A stretch of 56,413 bases of DNA from Pseudomonadales bacterium (GCA_019090615.1 JAHRVQ010000010.1:1-56413), one strand, 5' to 3'; shown: positions 37,801 to 46,797, counted from the first letter of the stretch. Notes: a model not told the origin generated them from the sequence alone. A program made the numbers and translations.

Positions 37801-40800
37801 AAAGTGATGATTTCTCCTAGCGTATTAAGCTCAGCAAGTGCTGCGGTATCCATCTCACCCAGATGCGGAACCTGATCCTGTAACGCCGAGAGGATTTCCA
37901 CCCGTTTAATGGAATCAATACCAAGGCCGGCTTCAAGCTCCATATCCAGGCTTAGCATTTCTTTCGGGTAACCGGTTTTCTCAGCCACCACGTCTAGCAG
38001 CATTTGTTCAAAATCAATTGTCGATGTTACCCCTTGAGCAGGGCTCGGCTGCTCCTCAGCACCGGCCATTTGTGAGCCAGCCTCACCTGCAAAGGCGATG
38101 ATCTCTCCCAGGGTATTCAGTTCCGCTAACGCGGCTGTATCCAGTTCGCCCAACTGGGGCACCTGATCCTGAAGCGCAGAAAGTATTTCAACCCGTTTAA
38201 TCGAATCAATACCCAGCCCTGCTTCCAGTTCCATATCCAGACTCAACATTTCCTCTGGATACCCTGTTTTCTCTGCCACTATTGCCAATAGTAACGCTGC
38301 AAAATCAATATTTGACGCAACCGCTGGAGGCTGATTCGGCACTACACTCTGTGAATTAGAATCCACGTTAGCAGCAACGATTGGCTGGGCTTGTGGAATA
38401 GCTTGTGGAATAGCTTGTGGAATAGTTGCCCGCATAGCGTCTGGCGCAACCACATCTTGAGATGTAGCATCAGCAACCCTGTTTGCAGCTAGAACACCGC
38501 CAGGCACGACAGCCGCCGCGGGGATAACGGGGTTGCTAGCCGTCAAAGGCGAAATAGCGGCGATGCCTCCCAATTGTGCAAATGCGACTTCACTGGCCTG
38601 TAAAAAAGCCTTGTGGGCGTCACCTAAAGTATCCTGGAAAGACTTTTGTGCTGCCAGTGTATGTTCTTGCAAACTCTGAAATGCTGCCACCCATTCGGCA
38701 TTTAACGCAGGTTGCTGATCCGCTAACGAAGTAGCTGGCTGAACGGACTGCTGAATCGGTTGTACCGGTGACTGTACATCTACCTGAGATATCTTGCTTG
38801 CTGCCAAATCTGGGGCTGACGCTACCTGCGCTGGATTAACCAGTGGATTGAGTGACGCCGGCACTGCCGCTGGGTTCGCCGAAGTAGTTGGGTTTGCCGA
38901 AGCCGTTGGGTTTGCCGGAGTAGTTGGACTCTCCGGATTAGGTGCAGACAAACCAGCCGCGCCGTTCACCGGAGGGTATGGCTTACCATGGTTAGTGCCA
39001 TTTAATTTCACCGTCACTGGCGAGCGTTTAATAGACGCGGGATGCGGCTCAAGCGCAACAAAATCCTGCCAAAGCGCGGCAAAATCAAGCGCGATACCAG
39101 TGGCAGACAGGTCGCCAAGTGCATTCCAGAATGCTGCGCGACCATCAAGTTTTTTACTATCCATAGCAATGACTTTAATATCTTTACCTTGCAGACAGTC
39201 GCGCACCATGCCGGTTAACAGGGCGCCAGGGCCAACTTCGAGAAACACTCGGATACCGTCGCTGTACATTTGCTGTACCATTTCTTCAAATCGCACCGGA
39301 TTGGCCAATTGCCACGCTAATTGCCGCTGAATATCAGCAGGCGCTAGCGGATATTCAGCGGCGCTAGTATTCGCATAAACGGGTAGCTGTGGTTGTTGCA
39401 GTGAAAAGTCCTGCAAAAATTCAAAAAATGGCTCGGCACCAGGACTTACAATATCCGTATGGAAAGCCGTCGCCACTGGTAAACGGCGATAAGTCTCGCC
39501 AGCCGCAGCCAATAACTTTTCAGCCTTTTCTATTTCTCCAGTCTCGCCAGCGATCACAACCTGACCAGGACCATTAATATTCGCCACGGTAACGGCACAA
39601 TCCCATTCATCCAGATAGGCCTGCATAGACGCATTATTGGCTCTTACTGCGGTCATGGAACCCGATGTGGCAGCGGCGGCTTCAGCCATTAATTCACCAC
39701 GGCGTCGAGCAATAGAAAGCAGACCTTCGGCTGAATCAATCACACCAGCCGCATACAATGCGGTCACTTCACCAAAACTATGCCCGCCGACGGCATCAGC
39801 TTTTAAATCCAGCGTCGCCAATAAATTCAACATTGACAGGCTGGTACAACCAATTGCCGGCTGGGCCCAGTCTGTGCGGGTTAATAACGATTCCTGCTGC
39901 GCCAGGTCAGTATCAGTAAAAACCGGAACAGGAAATACAACCTGATCCAATCTTTGTTCAGTACTCAAATTAATGCCACTTGCTCGGTCCCAGGCATGCC
40001 GCGCCTGATCAAATTCGCAAGCAAGTTCAGAGCCCATATTCACATATTGACTACCTTGACCGGGGAATAAAAAGGCTGTTTTTTGTGCCGCTTTACCCGT
40101 ACCAAAATGAATCAATTGCGGTACTGAGAATGCCTTTTCAGGCTCGGACTGTATTTTTTTCAATGCCTGAGCCACCTGAGCAGCAGCGGCATCTTTATCC
40201 TTGGCCATGATCGCCAGGCGATAATTACTGGCAGCGCTAAAAGCTAACTGTAAGCGTCTGGCCAATGTGGCTAAAACTGTCTGATCAAGCTCTGCCACTG
40301 CCGCCTGAGTGATTTCTACTAGCGCATCCACTGAGTCTGCAGCAAAGAGTAACAGTTCCACCGGCGAGCTATGATAACGGTCTGAACTACCCGTTGACGG
40401 TATATGTTCTTCCAGTGCCACATGAAAATTGCTACCGCCAAAACCAAAAGAGCTCACAGAACCTTTGCGGGTATTGCCTGGCGCTTTGATCCACGGTCTG
40501 GAGTGGGTGTTCAGGTAAAAAGGACTTTGGTCAATTTTCAAGTCTGGGTTGGGTGCTTTAACCTTAATGGTGCCAGGCAATACTTTATGATGCAGCGCCA
40601 TAACAACTTTAAACAACGATGCTGCACCAGCTGCCGATTTAGTATGCCCAATCTGCGATTTCACACTGCCGAGAGCGCACCATTGGCCTTTATCTTCGGC
40701 AGCATCTTCAAAGGCATAACACAGACCGGCAAACTCAGCGGCATCACCCGCTTTGGTGGCGGTACCATGCGCCTCGATAAGCTCGACATCTGTAACAGAA

Positions 40801-41804
40801 TAATCAGTTTTATCATAAGCCCGTCTAATGGCAAGGGCCTGGCCTTTTGATTCTGGCGCATAAATACTCCCTGAGCGACCATCGGACGAGGAACCAATGC
40901 CACGAATAACCGAATAAACGCGGTCGCCATCACGGAGCGCATCATCAAGCCGGCGCAAGGCCACCATACCAATGCCTTCGCCCAACATGGTGCCATCAGC
41001 CTCGCTGGAAAACGGGCGACAATCACCCGTCGGGGATAACGCCGGCGTTTGGCTAAAACACATATACATAAAAGGGTCATTCAAAGCATCCACACCACCG
41101 CTGATCACCAGGTCACTGGTACCCGCCTGAAGCTCCTGAATGGCCATCGCAACCGCACCCAAACTACTTGCACAGGCTGCATCCACGACGCAGTTGGTGC
41201 CGCCTAAATCGAGACGATTGGCAATTCGACCGGCGACGACGTTACCCAGTAGGCCAGGAAATGTGCTTTCGTCCCATTCCGCATAAGTGGCTTCAATTCC
41301 ATCGCAGACCTGACGTACTTTACTCTCCGCAATGCCGGCATTTCTCAGGGCCTCAACCCAATGCGGACGTTGTATCCTTGAAACCATCTGACCGACCATT
41401 TCAGTGGCCGAGGCAACCCCTAAAATGACGCTAATATCGCTTTTATTCACCTTGCCAAATTGCACACTGGCAGCATCCTGCAACACTTTATTGGCCACAA
41501 TCAAGGCTAGAAGCTGCGCCGTATCGGTGGTTGATAATTGTTTTGGCGGCATGCCAAATTCCATCGGATCGAAATCGATGTTAGGAATAAAAGCGCCTCG
41601 ATCCGCATATATTTTGCCTTTTTTACCCGGCTCAGCGTCATAAAAATCTTCAATCAACCAGTGATCGGCAGGCACTTGCTGCATAAAATCTTCGCCAGCA
41701 AGAATATTGCGCCAGAAAGATTGACCATCCAGTGAGCCCGGAAATAATCCGCTCGCACCGACAACCGCAATTGGGCTAAAACTGGTTTCTTTTAATTTAG
41801 TCAT
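34845..41804 (-). CDS. pfaA: PUFA synthase subunit PfaA: KS-AT-ACPx4-KR-DH
   Basis: 2319 residues. KS 1-450 has active Cys211 (DAACASS), EAHGTATKAGD and VKSQIGHTKSAAG. The malonyl-CoA acyltransferase (about 550-870) has FLFPGQGSQ and Ser676 in GGHSFGE. A Pro/Ala-rich linker leads to four ACPs with phosphopantetheine serines at 1201, 1298, 1395 and 1492 in LGIDSIKR. The ketoreductase (about 1770-2000) has VISGGARGVTSA and SARLGNQGQVDYAMANE. A PKS-type dehydratase closes the chain (from about 2060) with HLIQGRPVVP, FHGEALQ and DGGLQLA. It performs condensation, loading, ketoreduction and carriage of the growing chain. A good ribosome site (CCAGGAGC) precedes ATG 41804. Together with PfaC, PfaD and the PPTase it forms the operon. 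The product chain length cannot be read from the sequence. Confidence 0.96.
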   Translation of the reverse strand: MTKLKETSFSPIAVVGASGLFPGSLDGQSFWRNILAGEDFMQQVPADHWLIEDFYDAEPGKKGKIYADRGAFIPNIDFDPMEFGMPPKQLSTTDTAQLLALIVANKVLQDAASVQFGKVNKSDISVILGVASATEMVGQMVSRIQRPHWVEALRNAGIAESKVRQVCDGIEATYAEWDESTFPGLLGNVVAGRIANRLDLGGTNCVVDAACASSLGAVAMAIQELQAGTSDLVISGGVDALNDPFMYMCFSQTPALSPTGDCRPFSSEADGTMLGEGIGMVALRRLDDALRDGDRVYSVIRGIGSSSDGRSGSIYAPESKGQALAIRRAYDKTDYSVTDVELIEAHGTATKAGDAAEFAGLCYAFEDAAEDKGQWCALGSVKSQIGHTKSAAGAASLFKVVMALHHKVLPGTIKVKAPNPDLKIDQSPFYLNTHSRPWIKAPGNTRKGSVSSFGFGGSNFHVALEEHIPSTGSSDRYHSSPVELLLFAADSVDALVEITQAAVAELDQTVLATLARRLQLAFSAASNYRLAIMAKDKDAAAAQVAQALKKIQSEPEKAFSVPQLIHFGTGKAAQKTAFLFPGQGSQYVNMGSELACEFDQARHAWDRASGINLSTEQRLDQVVFPVPVFTDTDLAQQESLLTRTDWAQPAIGCTSLSMLNLLATLDLKADAVGGHSFGEVTALYAAGVIDSAEGLLSIARRRGELMAEAAAATSGSMTAVRANNASMQAYLDEWDCAVTVANINGPGQVVIAGETGEIEKAEKLLAAAGETYRRLPVATAFHTDIVSPGAEPFFEFLQDFSLQQPQLPVYANTSAAEYPLAPADIQRQLAWQLANPVRFEEMVQQMYSDGIRVFLEVGPGALLTGMVRDCLQGKDIKVIAMDSKKLDGRAAFWNALGDLSATGIALDFAALWQDFVALEPHPASIKRSPVTVKLNGTNHGKPYPPVNGAAGLSAPNPESPTTPANPTASANPTTSANPAAVPASLNPLVNPAQVASAPDLAASKISQVDVQSPVQPIQQSVQPATSLADQQPALNAEWVAAFQSLQEHTLAAQKSFQDTLGDAHKAFLQASEVAFAQLGGIAAISPLTASNPVIPAAAVVPGGVLAANRVADATSQDVVAPDAMRATIPQAIPQAIPQAQPIVAANVDSNSQSVVPNQPPAVASNIDFAALLLAIVAEKTGYPEEMLSLDMELEAGLGIDSIKRVEILSALQDQVPQLGELDTAALAELNTLGEIIAFAGEAGSQMAGAEEQPSPAQGVTSTIDFEQMLLDVVAEKTGYPKEMLSLDMELEAGLGIDSIKRVEILSALQDQVPHLGEMDTAALAELNTLGEIITFAGAAEPQMTASEEQAGSTQTVTSALDFEQMLLDVVAEKTGYPKEMLSLDMELEAGLGIDSIKRVEILSALQDQVPHLGEMDTAALAELNTLGEIITFAGAAEPQMAASGVPAGSTQTVTSALDFEQMLLDVVAEKTGYPKEMLSLDMELEAGLGIDSIKRVEILSALQDQVPHLGEMDTAALAELNTLAEIITFATATVETTNAGESGAAQTPVNTSLDETAPNLMRYEIKAKPCPAAGIALGDIRHAAPLYLVGDRSGVAQHLGELLAEAGIKYKITANAPADARSVVLLTGLNISADSSVDELIELNKEAFAQSRACAAEMASNGKLFVTVQATHGDFGLSGKSVQLCYATGIAALSKTAAKEWPEVSVKAIDIDTERLGEMQIATSLFSELIAGGPELEVGLTRERRITLLAEPVNNAEANDGAEAPVQNLAPGSVVVISGGARGVTSACIAELAGRTQLKLAILGRTALTAEPAELAGYLTDADLKQQLLKSYQQAGKQVTPMALNSAVGAILNGREVRANIKKLEEMGSTVLYLPTDITALASVEHSVDEIRKAFGPINMIVHGAGVLADKEIQKKTDAQFDRVFDTKVRGLDNLLKATQTDPLSRLICFSSVSARLGNQGQVDYAMANEILSRICQAEQVSRGDGFIAKSIGWGPWAGGMVDPSLATLFKSQGVDLIPIPDGACLFADEVENRRGECVEIVYGGGPVVQNLFEHKNMSIRVHVSNHPQIASHLIQGRPVVPLVMVNEWCLAIAAALNPQGNVVGVRDLNVLKGIQLNTYETEGDWLDVNWSFDEASDLMQFKLFGENAVPHYQLTIDVSKNALTEEYIAPERSADSQMSRWEWGPEKIYKDFLFHGEALQVVKKLVGISPDGCSGMLQMPNESDLERWRVALLDGGLQLALLWERNRSGLASLPTRLGRLRWHREEQAEGPVVCELMLQKATELAATWSIVFTNVEKQIIATMEDVNIHAFNGKYSQA
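37201..38290 (-). repeat. Four-fold ACP repeat in pfaA, 291-bp period
   Basis: The GAATCAAT tract of the DSIKR codons occurs at 37330, 37621, 37912 and 38203, exactly 291 bp (97 codons) apart. The three C-terminal copies are almost identical in DNA; the first is more diverged. This fits recent duplication or gene conversion. Confidence 0.95.
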
Positions 41805-41963
41805 CAGATAATGCTCCTGGCCTCTAAAAGATTCAGGTAATTAATCAGAGTATTGTTCGACTCAAATCTTAAACAGATTGAAAGTTAACTATTTCAGGCC
41901 TGCCAGGCAAAGCCTGGTAGTTTGAATGTCGCTCATCTAGGTAGCGCATCCTCCGTCAGGTCC

Positions 41964-43655
41964 CTAAGTACGTATAACTGTGGGGGTAAAATTCATTGCA
42001 TCCTGGGCCATAGCCAGGCCAAACGTTCGCAATTGATGTACGCGTGTAACCTGCGCTGCCCCTTCTAATAGATTCAGCGCAATTTGTTGCACTGTTCGCT
42101 GCTCTGGTGCTTGCAAAAAACTACCCGCTACCCAGCGATTAAAAGCGCCCATTGCTGGTCCGCACCATAGCTGATAATCGATTTGACGAGATACTTCACC
42201 ACTAATTGGCCACTGACTCGAATTACCGATATACCATCGAAATATTAATGCCATCTTATGTTTAGGGTTCTGCAGCGCACGTTCAAGCTGGGCCGGGTTT
42301 GATTGCTTAAAAAAACGTTCAGTCTGCTGCCAAATTTCATCAAGTGACTGGCGAAATATATTCTTCTCAATATTTTCTCGCTGCGCAATGGGAATATCAT
42401 CGATTGAATCATATCGCGTATAGAGATCATAAAGTTGATTACCCCTCACCGCCATCATGGTACCACGCTGTAATACCTGTACCTTGACCCCTAGTTCAAA
42501 CATATCCGCTGAAGCGGTCATAGCAACATCGGCCAATTCTGCTTTAGCAAGCAGTTCACGACCGCTGTCTGATATACCTGATTCAACCGCAGATTGATGC
42601 ACCGAGCCTAGCAACACAAACGCCGCACCCAGAGAATATGCCGCAGCGACACTGACTGGTGTCCCCAGACTACCCGCAGCACCCAGCCTGATGGGCCGAT
42701 TATATCCAAAACTAGCACTGAGTTGATCACGCAATGTCATAATCGCAGGGAACAGGGCATTTAATGGCCTGTTGTCGGTATGCCCACCAGAATCAGACTC
42801 TACTATTATATCTTCTGATAAAGGCAGTTCAGCGGCGATTTCTGCTTCTTCAGCCGTGATCAGATTATCTGCTAGTAGTTGTTGCAGGATCTTCTGCGGT
42901 GCCGGCGATAAAAAGTGTTTAGCAACTTCCTCCCGTGAAATTTTCGCAAATATGTAGTTTTTACGTATCACGGCACCATCTTCGCTTCGTTGTAGTCCAC
43001 TACAGGCGTATCGAACAATCGCCGGAGTAAGAGACATATAAGCAGAGGCTGAGACTTTACGCACCCCACAGCGCAGATACAGTGCAACGATGTCATTTTC
43101 AAGCGCTGGTTCATTGGGTGAATGAATAAGGTTACTACCCCAGGGCAAGCCTAATGGATCAAGTGCAGCAGCAATTTCTGTAATGGCGGCCTCAACCACT
43201 TTTGGCGCCAGACCCGCAGCCCCGAACATGCCCATCGCACCCATCTGACCGAGCGCGATAACTAATTTAGCAGAAGCAATACCCCGCGCCATCGCGCCGC
43301 CAACATAGGCAAAGCGTAAGCCATGGGTTTCCTGAAAACCACGATCACCAAGCCACTCTGGATAAAGGGGCGGCAATATACCTAAGAGGGGAAATGTTTG
43401 CTGGCCGGCTGATGTTTTACTGGTTGATGTTTTACCTGTTGATGTGCCATAGGATACTTCACCCCCTGTGGCCAGACCATAACGCTGTTTATCAGGATCG
43501 TATAAAAGGTGGCCAGGTTGCCGAATAGACGCATGGACGGTACCAGCGGTTAACGGCAAAAATGTAGCATCTGCGCTATTACCTACCCAGACACCTATAC
43601 TTGGAGGGACATTCATATCCGATGACTGATCAGCCAACATTGTTTTAGAGGTCAT
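41964..43655 (-). CDS. pfaD: PUFA synthase enoyl reductase PfaD
   Basis: 563 residues. It has the FMN-dependent TIM-barrel fold of the nitronate monooxygenase/enoyl reductase superfamily as used in PUFA synthases: an N-terminal segment with ATGGEVSYG, then LRFAYVGGAMARGIAS, MGMFGAAGL, NLIHSPNEPALE, the signature VESDSGGHTDNRPLNALFPAI, IRLGAAGSLGTPVSVAAAYSLGAAFVLLGSVHQS, and MFELGVKVQVLQRGTMMAVR. It reduces enoyl-ACP intermediates, removing those double bases that are not kept. It is the first gene of the operon (D-A-C-E order), 159 bp before pfaA; marine clusters usually end with pfaD, myxobacterial clusters start with it. Confidence 0.96.
   Translation of the reverse strand: MTSKTMLADQSSDMNVPPSIGVWVGNSADATFLPLTAGTVHASIRQPGHLLYDPDKQRYGLATGGEVSYGTSTGKTSTSKTSAGQQTFPLLGILPPLYPEWLGDRGFQETHGLRFAYVGGAMARGIASAKLVIALGQMGAMGMFGAAGLAPKVVEAAITEIAAALDPLGLPWGSNLIHSPNEPALENDIVALYLRCGVRKVSASAYMSLTPAIVRYACSGLQRSEDGAVIRKNYIFAKISREEVAKHFLSPAPQKILQQLLADNLITAEEAEIAAELPLSEDIIVESDSGGHTDNRPLNALFPAIMTLRDQLSASFGYNRPIRLGAAGSLGTPVSVAAAYSLGAAFVLLGSVHQSAVESGISDSGRELLAKAELADVAMTASADMFELGVKVQVLQRGTMMAVRGNQLYDLYTRYDSIDDIPIAQRENIEKNIFRQSLDEIWQQTERFFKQSNPAQLERALQNPKHKMALIFRWYIGNSSQWPISGEVSRQIDYQLWCGPAMGAFNRWVAGSFLQAPEQRTVQQIALNLLEGAAQVTRVHQLRTFGLAMAQDAMNFTPTVIRT
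43420..43446 (-). repeat. 15-bp tandem duplication inside pfaD
   Basis: GTTTTACTGGTTGAT is followed by GTTTTACCTGTTGAT, in frame near the N-terminus, giving the STSKTS-rich loop (GKTSTSKTSAG). Confidence 0.85.
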
Positions 43656-43748
43656 TATTTCGTTTTATTCCGCAAGTTCAAGTCACCACACTGATAAAAA
43701 TTCATTTAGCGCGGAAAATAACATCTTGTACTCACGCATTAAAGCGGA

Positions 43749-43754
43749 ATTATA
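43749..43754 (-). promoter_or_regulatory. Candidate -10 element for the pfa operon
   Basis: Minus-strand TATAAT inside TTATATAATTCC. No convincing -35 at 16-18 bases, so this rests on the hexamer and position only. Confidence 0.4.
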
Positions 43755-43899
43755 TAAGAAACAACGCAACAAACCCATTTTTACATAAAGCGGATTTGTA
43801 CAGCCTTTTTTTCAGGTAATGGGCACGATTTAATATTAAATTTATTTGATCCAGTGCAGCACTGCTGAATGGCCGATTTACATCGGCTATTTACATTGC

Positions 43900-43951
43900 G
43901 CATTTAAATCGTGCATTTAAATCGTGCATTTAAATCGTGCATTTAAATCGT
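43900..43951. repeat. Four 13-bp repeats, each with an ATTTAAAT palindrome
   Basis: GCATTTAAATCGT repeats four times; ATTTAAAT cores start at 43902, 43915, 43928 and 43941. Lies about 245-295 bp upstream of pfaD and just downstream of gspM. Confidence 0.9.
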
Positions 43952-43999
43952 AAGGGCGCCTATATCGTAGGCACGTTTAATCAACCCGACCCTATGACT

Positions 44000-44506
44000 T
44001 TAGTTGTGGAATATAATCCGCGCATTCACCAGACCCGGGGCTTCTTCTCGATCTATAGCAATTTGGCCAATAATAATACCCTGTTGGTTGAGGACTTCCA
44101 GCCAGGCTACCAGGCCATCAAAAGCAACATCATCAAACCAGACACTGACACCCACTGCACCTTCTGGCTGAATCCGATCCGGTCGTATTCCCGCATTGCC
44201 AGCCAGGCTTGAAATCGTCTGCAACAGCGGCTGGGCAGCACTAGTGGTCGTTGATAGCTGTGAAACTGCACGCGCCTTATCCTCAGTGGACCGCAAATAC
44301 TGGATTATTTCTAATTGGCGTTCATGATTAAGTTTACTGTCAGCATAGAAATTATTAGCTGGGGACCATACCAATGCATAAACTAGCAATAAAAACATGA
44401 ACCCAGCCAGGCATAAAACGGCAATCCGTTCACGACTTTCAAGGTTCTGATATTGCTGCGCTAATTGTTGATAGCGCGGATTAGACTGAAGTAAGCTGGC
44501 GAACAT
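44000..44506 (-). CDS. gspM: Type II secretion system protein GspM
   Basis: 168 residues. Short cytoplasmic N-terminus with the usual ESRERIAVLCLAGFMFLLLVYALVWSP (one membrane helix at about 31-48) followed by a periplasmic ferredoxin-like domain with coiled-coil start (ERQLEIIQYLRSTEDKA) and VSVWFDDVAFDGLVAWLEVLNQQGI. It is a component of the inner-membrane assembly platform with GspL. The start overlaps the gspL stop by one base. It is the last gene of the gsp set here; no gspN follows. Confidence 0.92.
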   Translation of the reverse strand: MFASLLQSNPRYQQLAQQYQNLESRERIAVLCLAGFMFLLLVYALVWSPANNFYADSKLNHERQLEIIQYLRSTEDKARAVSQLSTTTSAAQPLLQTISSLAGNAGIRPDRIQPEGAVGVSVWFDDVAFDGLVAWLEVLNQQGIIIGQIAIDREEAPGLVNARIIFHN

Positions 44507-45765
44507 CAGGAACCCTCCGCCGTTTTTATTTTTATACTGCCGCGCACAGCGCCCTCGACCTGATTAATGGTGCCGATTTCCGCACTCAAGCCCATTTTAA
44601 CCAGCGTTTCCGAAAAACGGATTAATTCATCACTGCGCGGGGTTTCAAGTTGTAGCACCAGGTCGCCTCGGCTTTCATTAAAATTAACATTATTGAGTTG
44701 TAAACTGGAACCTGGGATATGCCCTGCGGTTGAGGCAAATAAACTCAGAAATTGCCCACCAGTAACTTCACTGCCTTTTCCCAAATGGGCCCGCCAACGG
44801 CGCAGAATATCGTGTACACGACGATCGTTGGGAAATATATCCTGATAGATTTGTCGGGAGCTGGCTTCATATTCCAAGGCCCGTATATCCAGAAAAATAC
44901 CCTGTCCAAGCAGTAGTGCTATATGGAGTGCAAATACAGACGCAGCTAAAATCATCACCGAACGCCAGCTACCTGGCCTGTTTCGTTTTACCTGCTCAAC
45001 CTTATAATCACCCTGCAGTAAATTTATGGCGGTGCTAGCACCAGAACCCACCAACATTTCACGACAGAGTACTTCGAAAGGGGAATAATCAAGCTGAACA
45101 ATCTTAATATCATCCACCTGCTCAGCATTAATTTGTGCAATAAGCAACGCACTGGCTTCTTGTTCTGCCGCACAAACCGCGAGTGACAGGTTTTCTTTAT
45201 CAGCATCGGGTAAAAGGTTAATAGTGGTCGCCAGCAAATCTGTTGGCACCACCAGCCCAGTCGACGTGCACTGGCGAATAAGCGCCCTTTCACTGTCTAA
45301 CATAATCGAACAATCTGTTTCACAAGGAACAGACTGTGTATCGACGGTAACAAAATCAGGTTTAATACCGAGGTTTTTAATTGCCTCCAACCAATATTGC
45401 ATTCTTTCGGAGGCAATCACGGCAACATTCAACAAACCTGCGTCGTCTCTGCCGCCCATTGCAAAATGGCAATGATCTACATCAGTAGCAAGGTTTTCTT
45501 CCACCATAAAAGGCACAGCACGTTGAATTTGCCGTTGTTGTTTGCTGGGTATATCCACTAATGTAAGCAGTACTTCCTCACCTGCCAACATGACATAAGT
45601 TCTGCCATTCCAGTCTAAATCTACTAATAATGTAGTAAATTCCGACGGTTCACTTGAACCTCGAAAACGTACGATGCCGGATGTTTCATCAAGTAACATC
45701 CATTCAATTAATTGCTCTGCGCAGTCTGGCTTTTCACTTAGCCGCAGGAAAAGGTGCTCAGCCAT
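44506..45765 (-). CDS. gspL: Type II secretion system protein GspL
   Basis: 419 residues. Residues 1-250 are the cytoplasmic actin-like domain that binds GspE; its PSKQQRQIQRAVPFMVEENLATDVDHCHFA segment is typical. One membrane helix near 268-290 (SVMILAASVFALHIALLLGQG) leads to a periplasmic domain with a ferredoxin-like fold. It links the secretion ATPase to the inner-membrane platform. Gap to gspK is 3 bases and it overlaps gspM by one base. Confidence 0.93.
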   Translation of the reverse strand: MAEHLFLRLSEKPDCAEQLIEWMLLDETSGIVRFRGSSEPSEFTTLLVDLDWNGRTYVMLAGEEVLLTLVDIPSKQQRQIQRAVPFMVEENLATDVDHCHFAMGGRDDAGLLNVAVIASERMQYWLEAIKNLGIKPDFVTVDTQSVPCETDCSIMLDSERALIRQCTSTGLVVPTDLLATTINLLPDADKENLSLAVCAAEQEASALLIAQINAEQVDDIKIVQLDYSPFEVLCREMLVGSGASTAINLLQGDYKVEQVKRNRPGSWRSVMILAASVFALHIALLLGQGIFLDIRALEYEASSRQIYQDIFPNDRRVHDILRRWRAHLGKGSEVTGGQFLSLFASTAGHIPGSSLQLNNVNFNESRGDLVLQLETPRSDELIRFSETLVKMGLSAEIGTINQVEGAVRGSIKIKTAEGS

Positions 45766-45768
45766 AAA

Positions 45769-46797
45769 CTAAACCTCCTCCACAATAGGCGGTATTTTAG
45801 TACTCTGATTGCGATATATAACGCGCATCAATCCATCCGTTGAATTTCTTTGTATAACACTGGTGAGATAACCGATTCGGTCCTGGTATCTCGCCCTGAT
45901 ACTGACCTTAAAAAAGCTTGATTGTACACTAAGTCCAGTCACAACTATGTTGCCGGCGGTATTTGTATTAAAAGCCGGATCAGCCGTAAAATCAGACACC
46001 TGTTGATAAGGCTGGCCTGCTTCACGGTTTGATACAATGCCCTCCGCAACAGCTTGACTAACCCCTGGCGCTACAATTTGAATGACGGCCGCCGAGGCAG
46101 TATTAACATTAATCATTGACGTCGGATCAGCTATGACCGTCACATAAGATGCCAGAATAGCGTACATTTGCTGGTCTAATTCAAGAATAAGGCGTAACTC
46201 AGTGGGGTCAATCATGGCCTGGTCGCCAGTCCTATAGGGTCGATCAAGGCCTAAATAGTTATAGTCCTCAGCCCCCAATGGCAACACTGAGTTGTCACTA
46301 TCAAGCCAGTCAATCAAGCGATCAGTAAGCGCTGCATCAAGACCGAGTTCAGCCACTAAATTAGCAAAGCGTTGCTTCGCCAGAAGCCCTTCAGCACCTG
46401 CTTGAACCAGCGAATTTAGATTGAACTTCGCCTGCAGGTCTTCTATGTGTAATTGAATTTCACCTTCTTCAAAGTCAAACTTCATCGCCTGATCAGCCCA
46501 GGCTTCCTGCAGATGATCCACATTCGGCGCATTGATAAAATCTTCATGCAGTATTTGCCTGGCGAGTTCTTCGCCACCCAACGCATATTGCCTGACTTTA
46601 CCCTGATCAAAAAAAGACCGGGCTCGATTAATAGAAAAATTCTGCTCGGTGGCCATCGAAACACCCAGTACCGTAGCAATTGCCACCACCAGCAATATGG
46701 TGATCAGGGCGACACCCCGCTGCAAAGAGTATGAACAAGGCCCTTGCACTATCGTTTTTCTCCTAAACACCCATCGTTCCGTATCACCATCCTGCAT
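45769..46797 (-). CDS. gspK: Type II secretion minor pseudopilin GspK
   Basis: 342 residues. A prepilin signal ends at RG|VALITILLVVAIA near residue 28; the fifth mature residue is Thr instead of Glu, as is usual for GspK, the pilus-tip pseudopilin. The large globular domain includes NLNSLVQ, LIDWLDSDNSVLPLGAEDYNYLG and INVNTASAAVIQIVAPG, standard GspK segments. Leader is long and the ATG at 46797 lacks a clear ribosome site, so the start is uncertain. A 269-bp gap separates it from gspJ, odd in an otherwise tight operon. Confidence 0.93.
   Translation of the reverse strand: MQDGDTERWVFRRKTIVQGPCSYSLQRGVALITILLVVAIATVLGVSMATEQNFSINRARSFFDQGKVRQYALGGEELARQILHEDFINAPNVDHLQEAWADQAMKFDFEEGEIQLHIEDLQAKFNLNSLVQAGAEGLLAKQRFANLVAELGLDAALTDRLIDWLDSDNSVLPLGAEDYNYLGLDRPYRTGDQAMIDPTELRLILELDQQMYAILASYVTVIADPTSMINVNTASAAVIQIVAPGVSQAVAEGIVSNREAGQPYQQVSDFTADPAFNTNTAGNIVVTGLSVQSSFFKVSIRARYQDRIGYLTSVIQRNSTDGLMRVIYRNQSTKIPPIVEEV

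Larger units (their letters stand above)
43656..43999. other. Intergenic region, 344 bp, upstream of pfaD
   Basis: It separates gspM from the pfa operon on the same strand. Minus-strand TATAAT at 43754-43749 is a candidate -10 for pfaD, 94 bases before its start, without a good -35. The far end carries four 13-bp repeats. No strong terminator follows gspM: only a 5-bp stem (GCCTA/TAGGC, 43960-43974) was seen. Confidence 0.5.
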
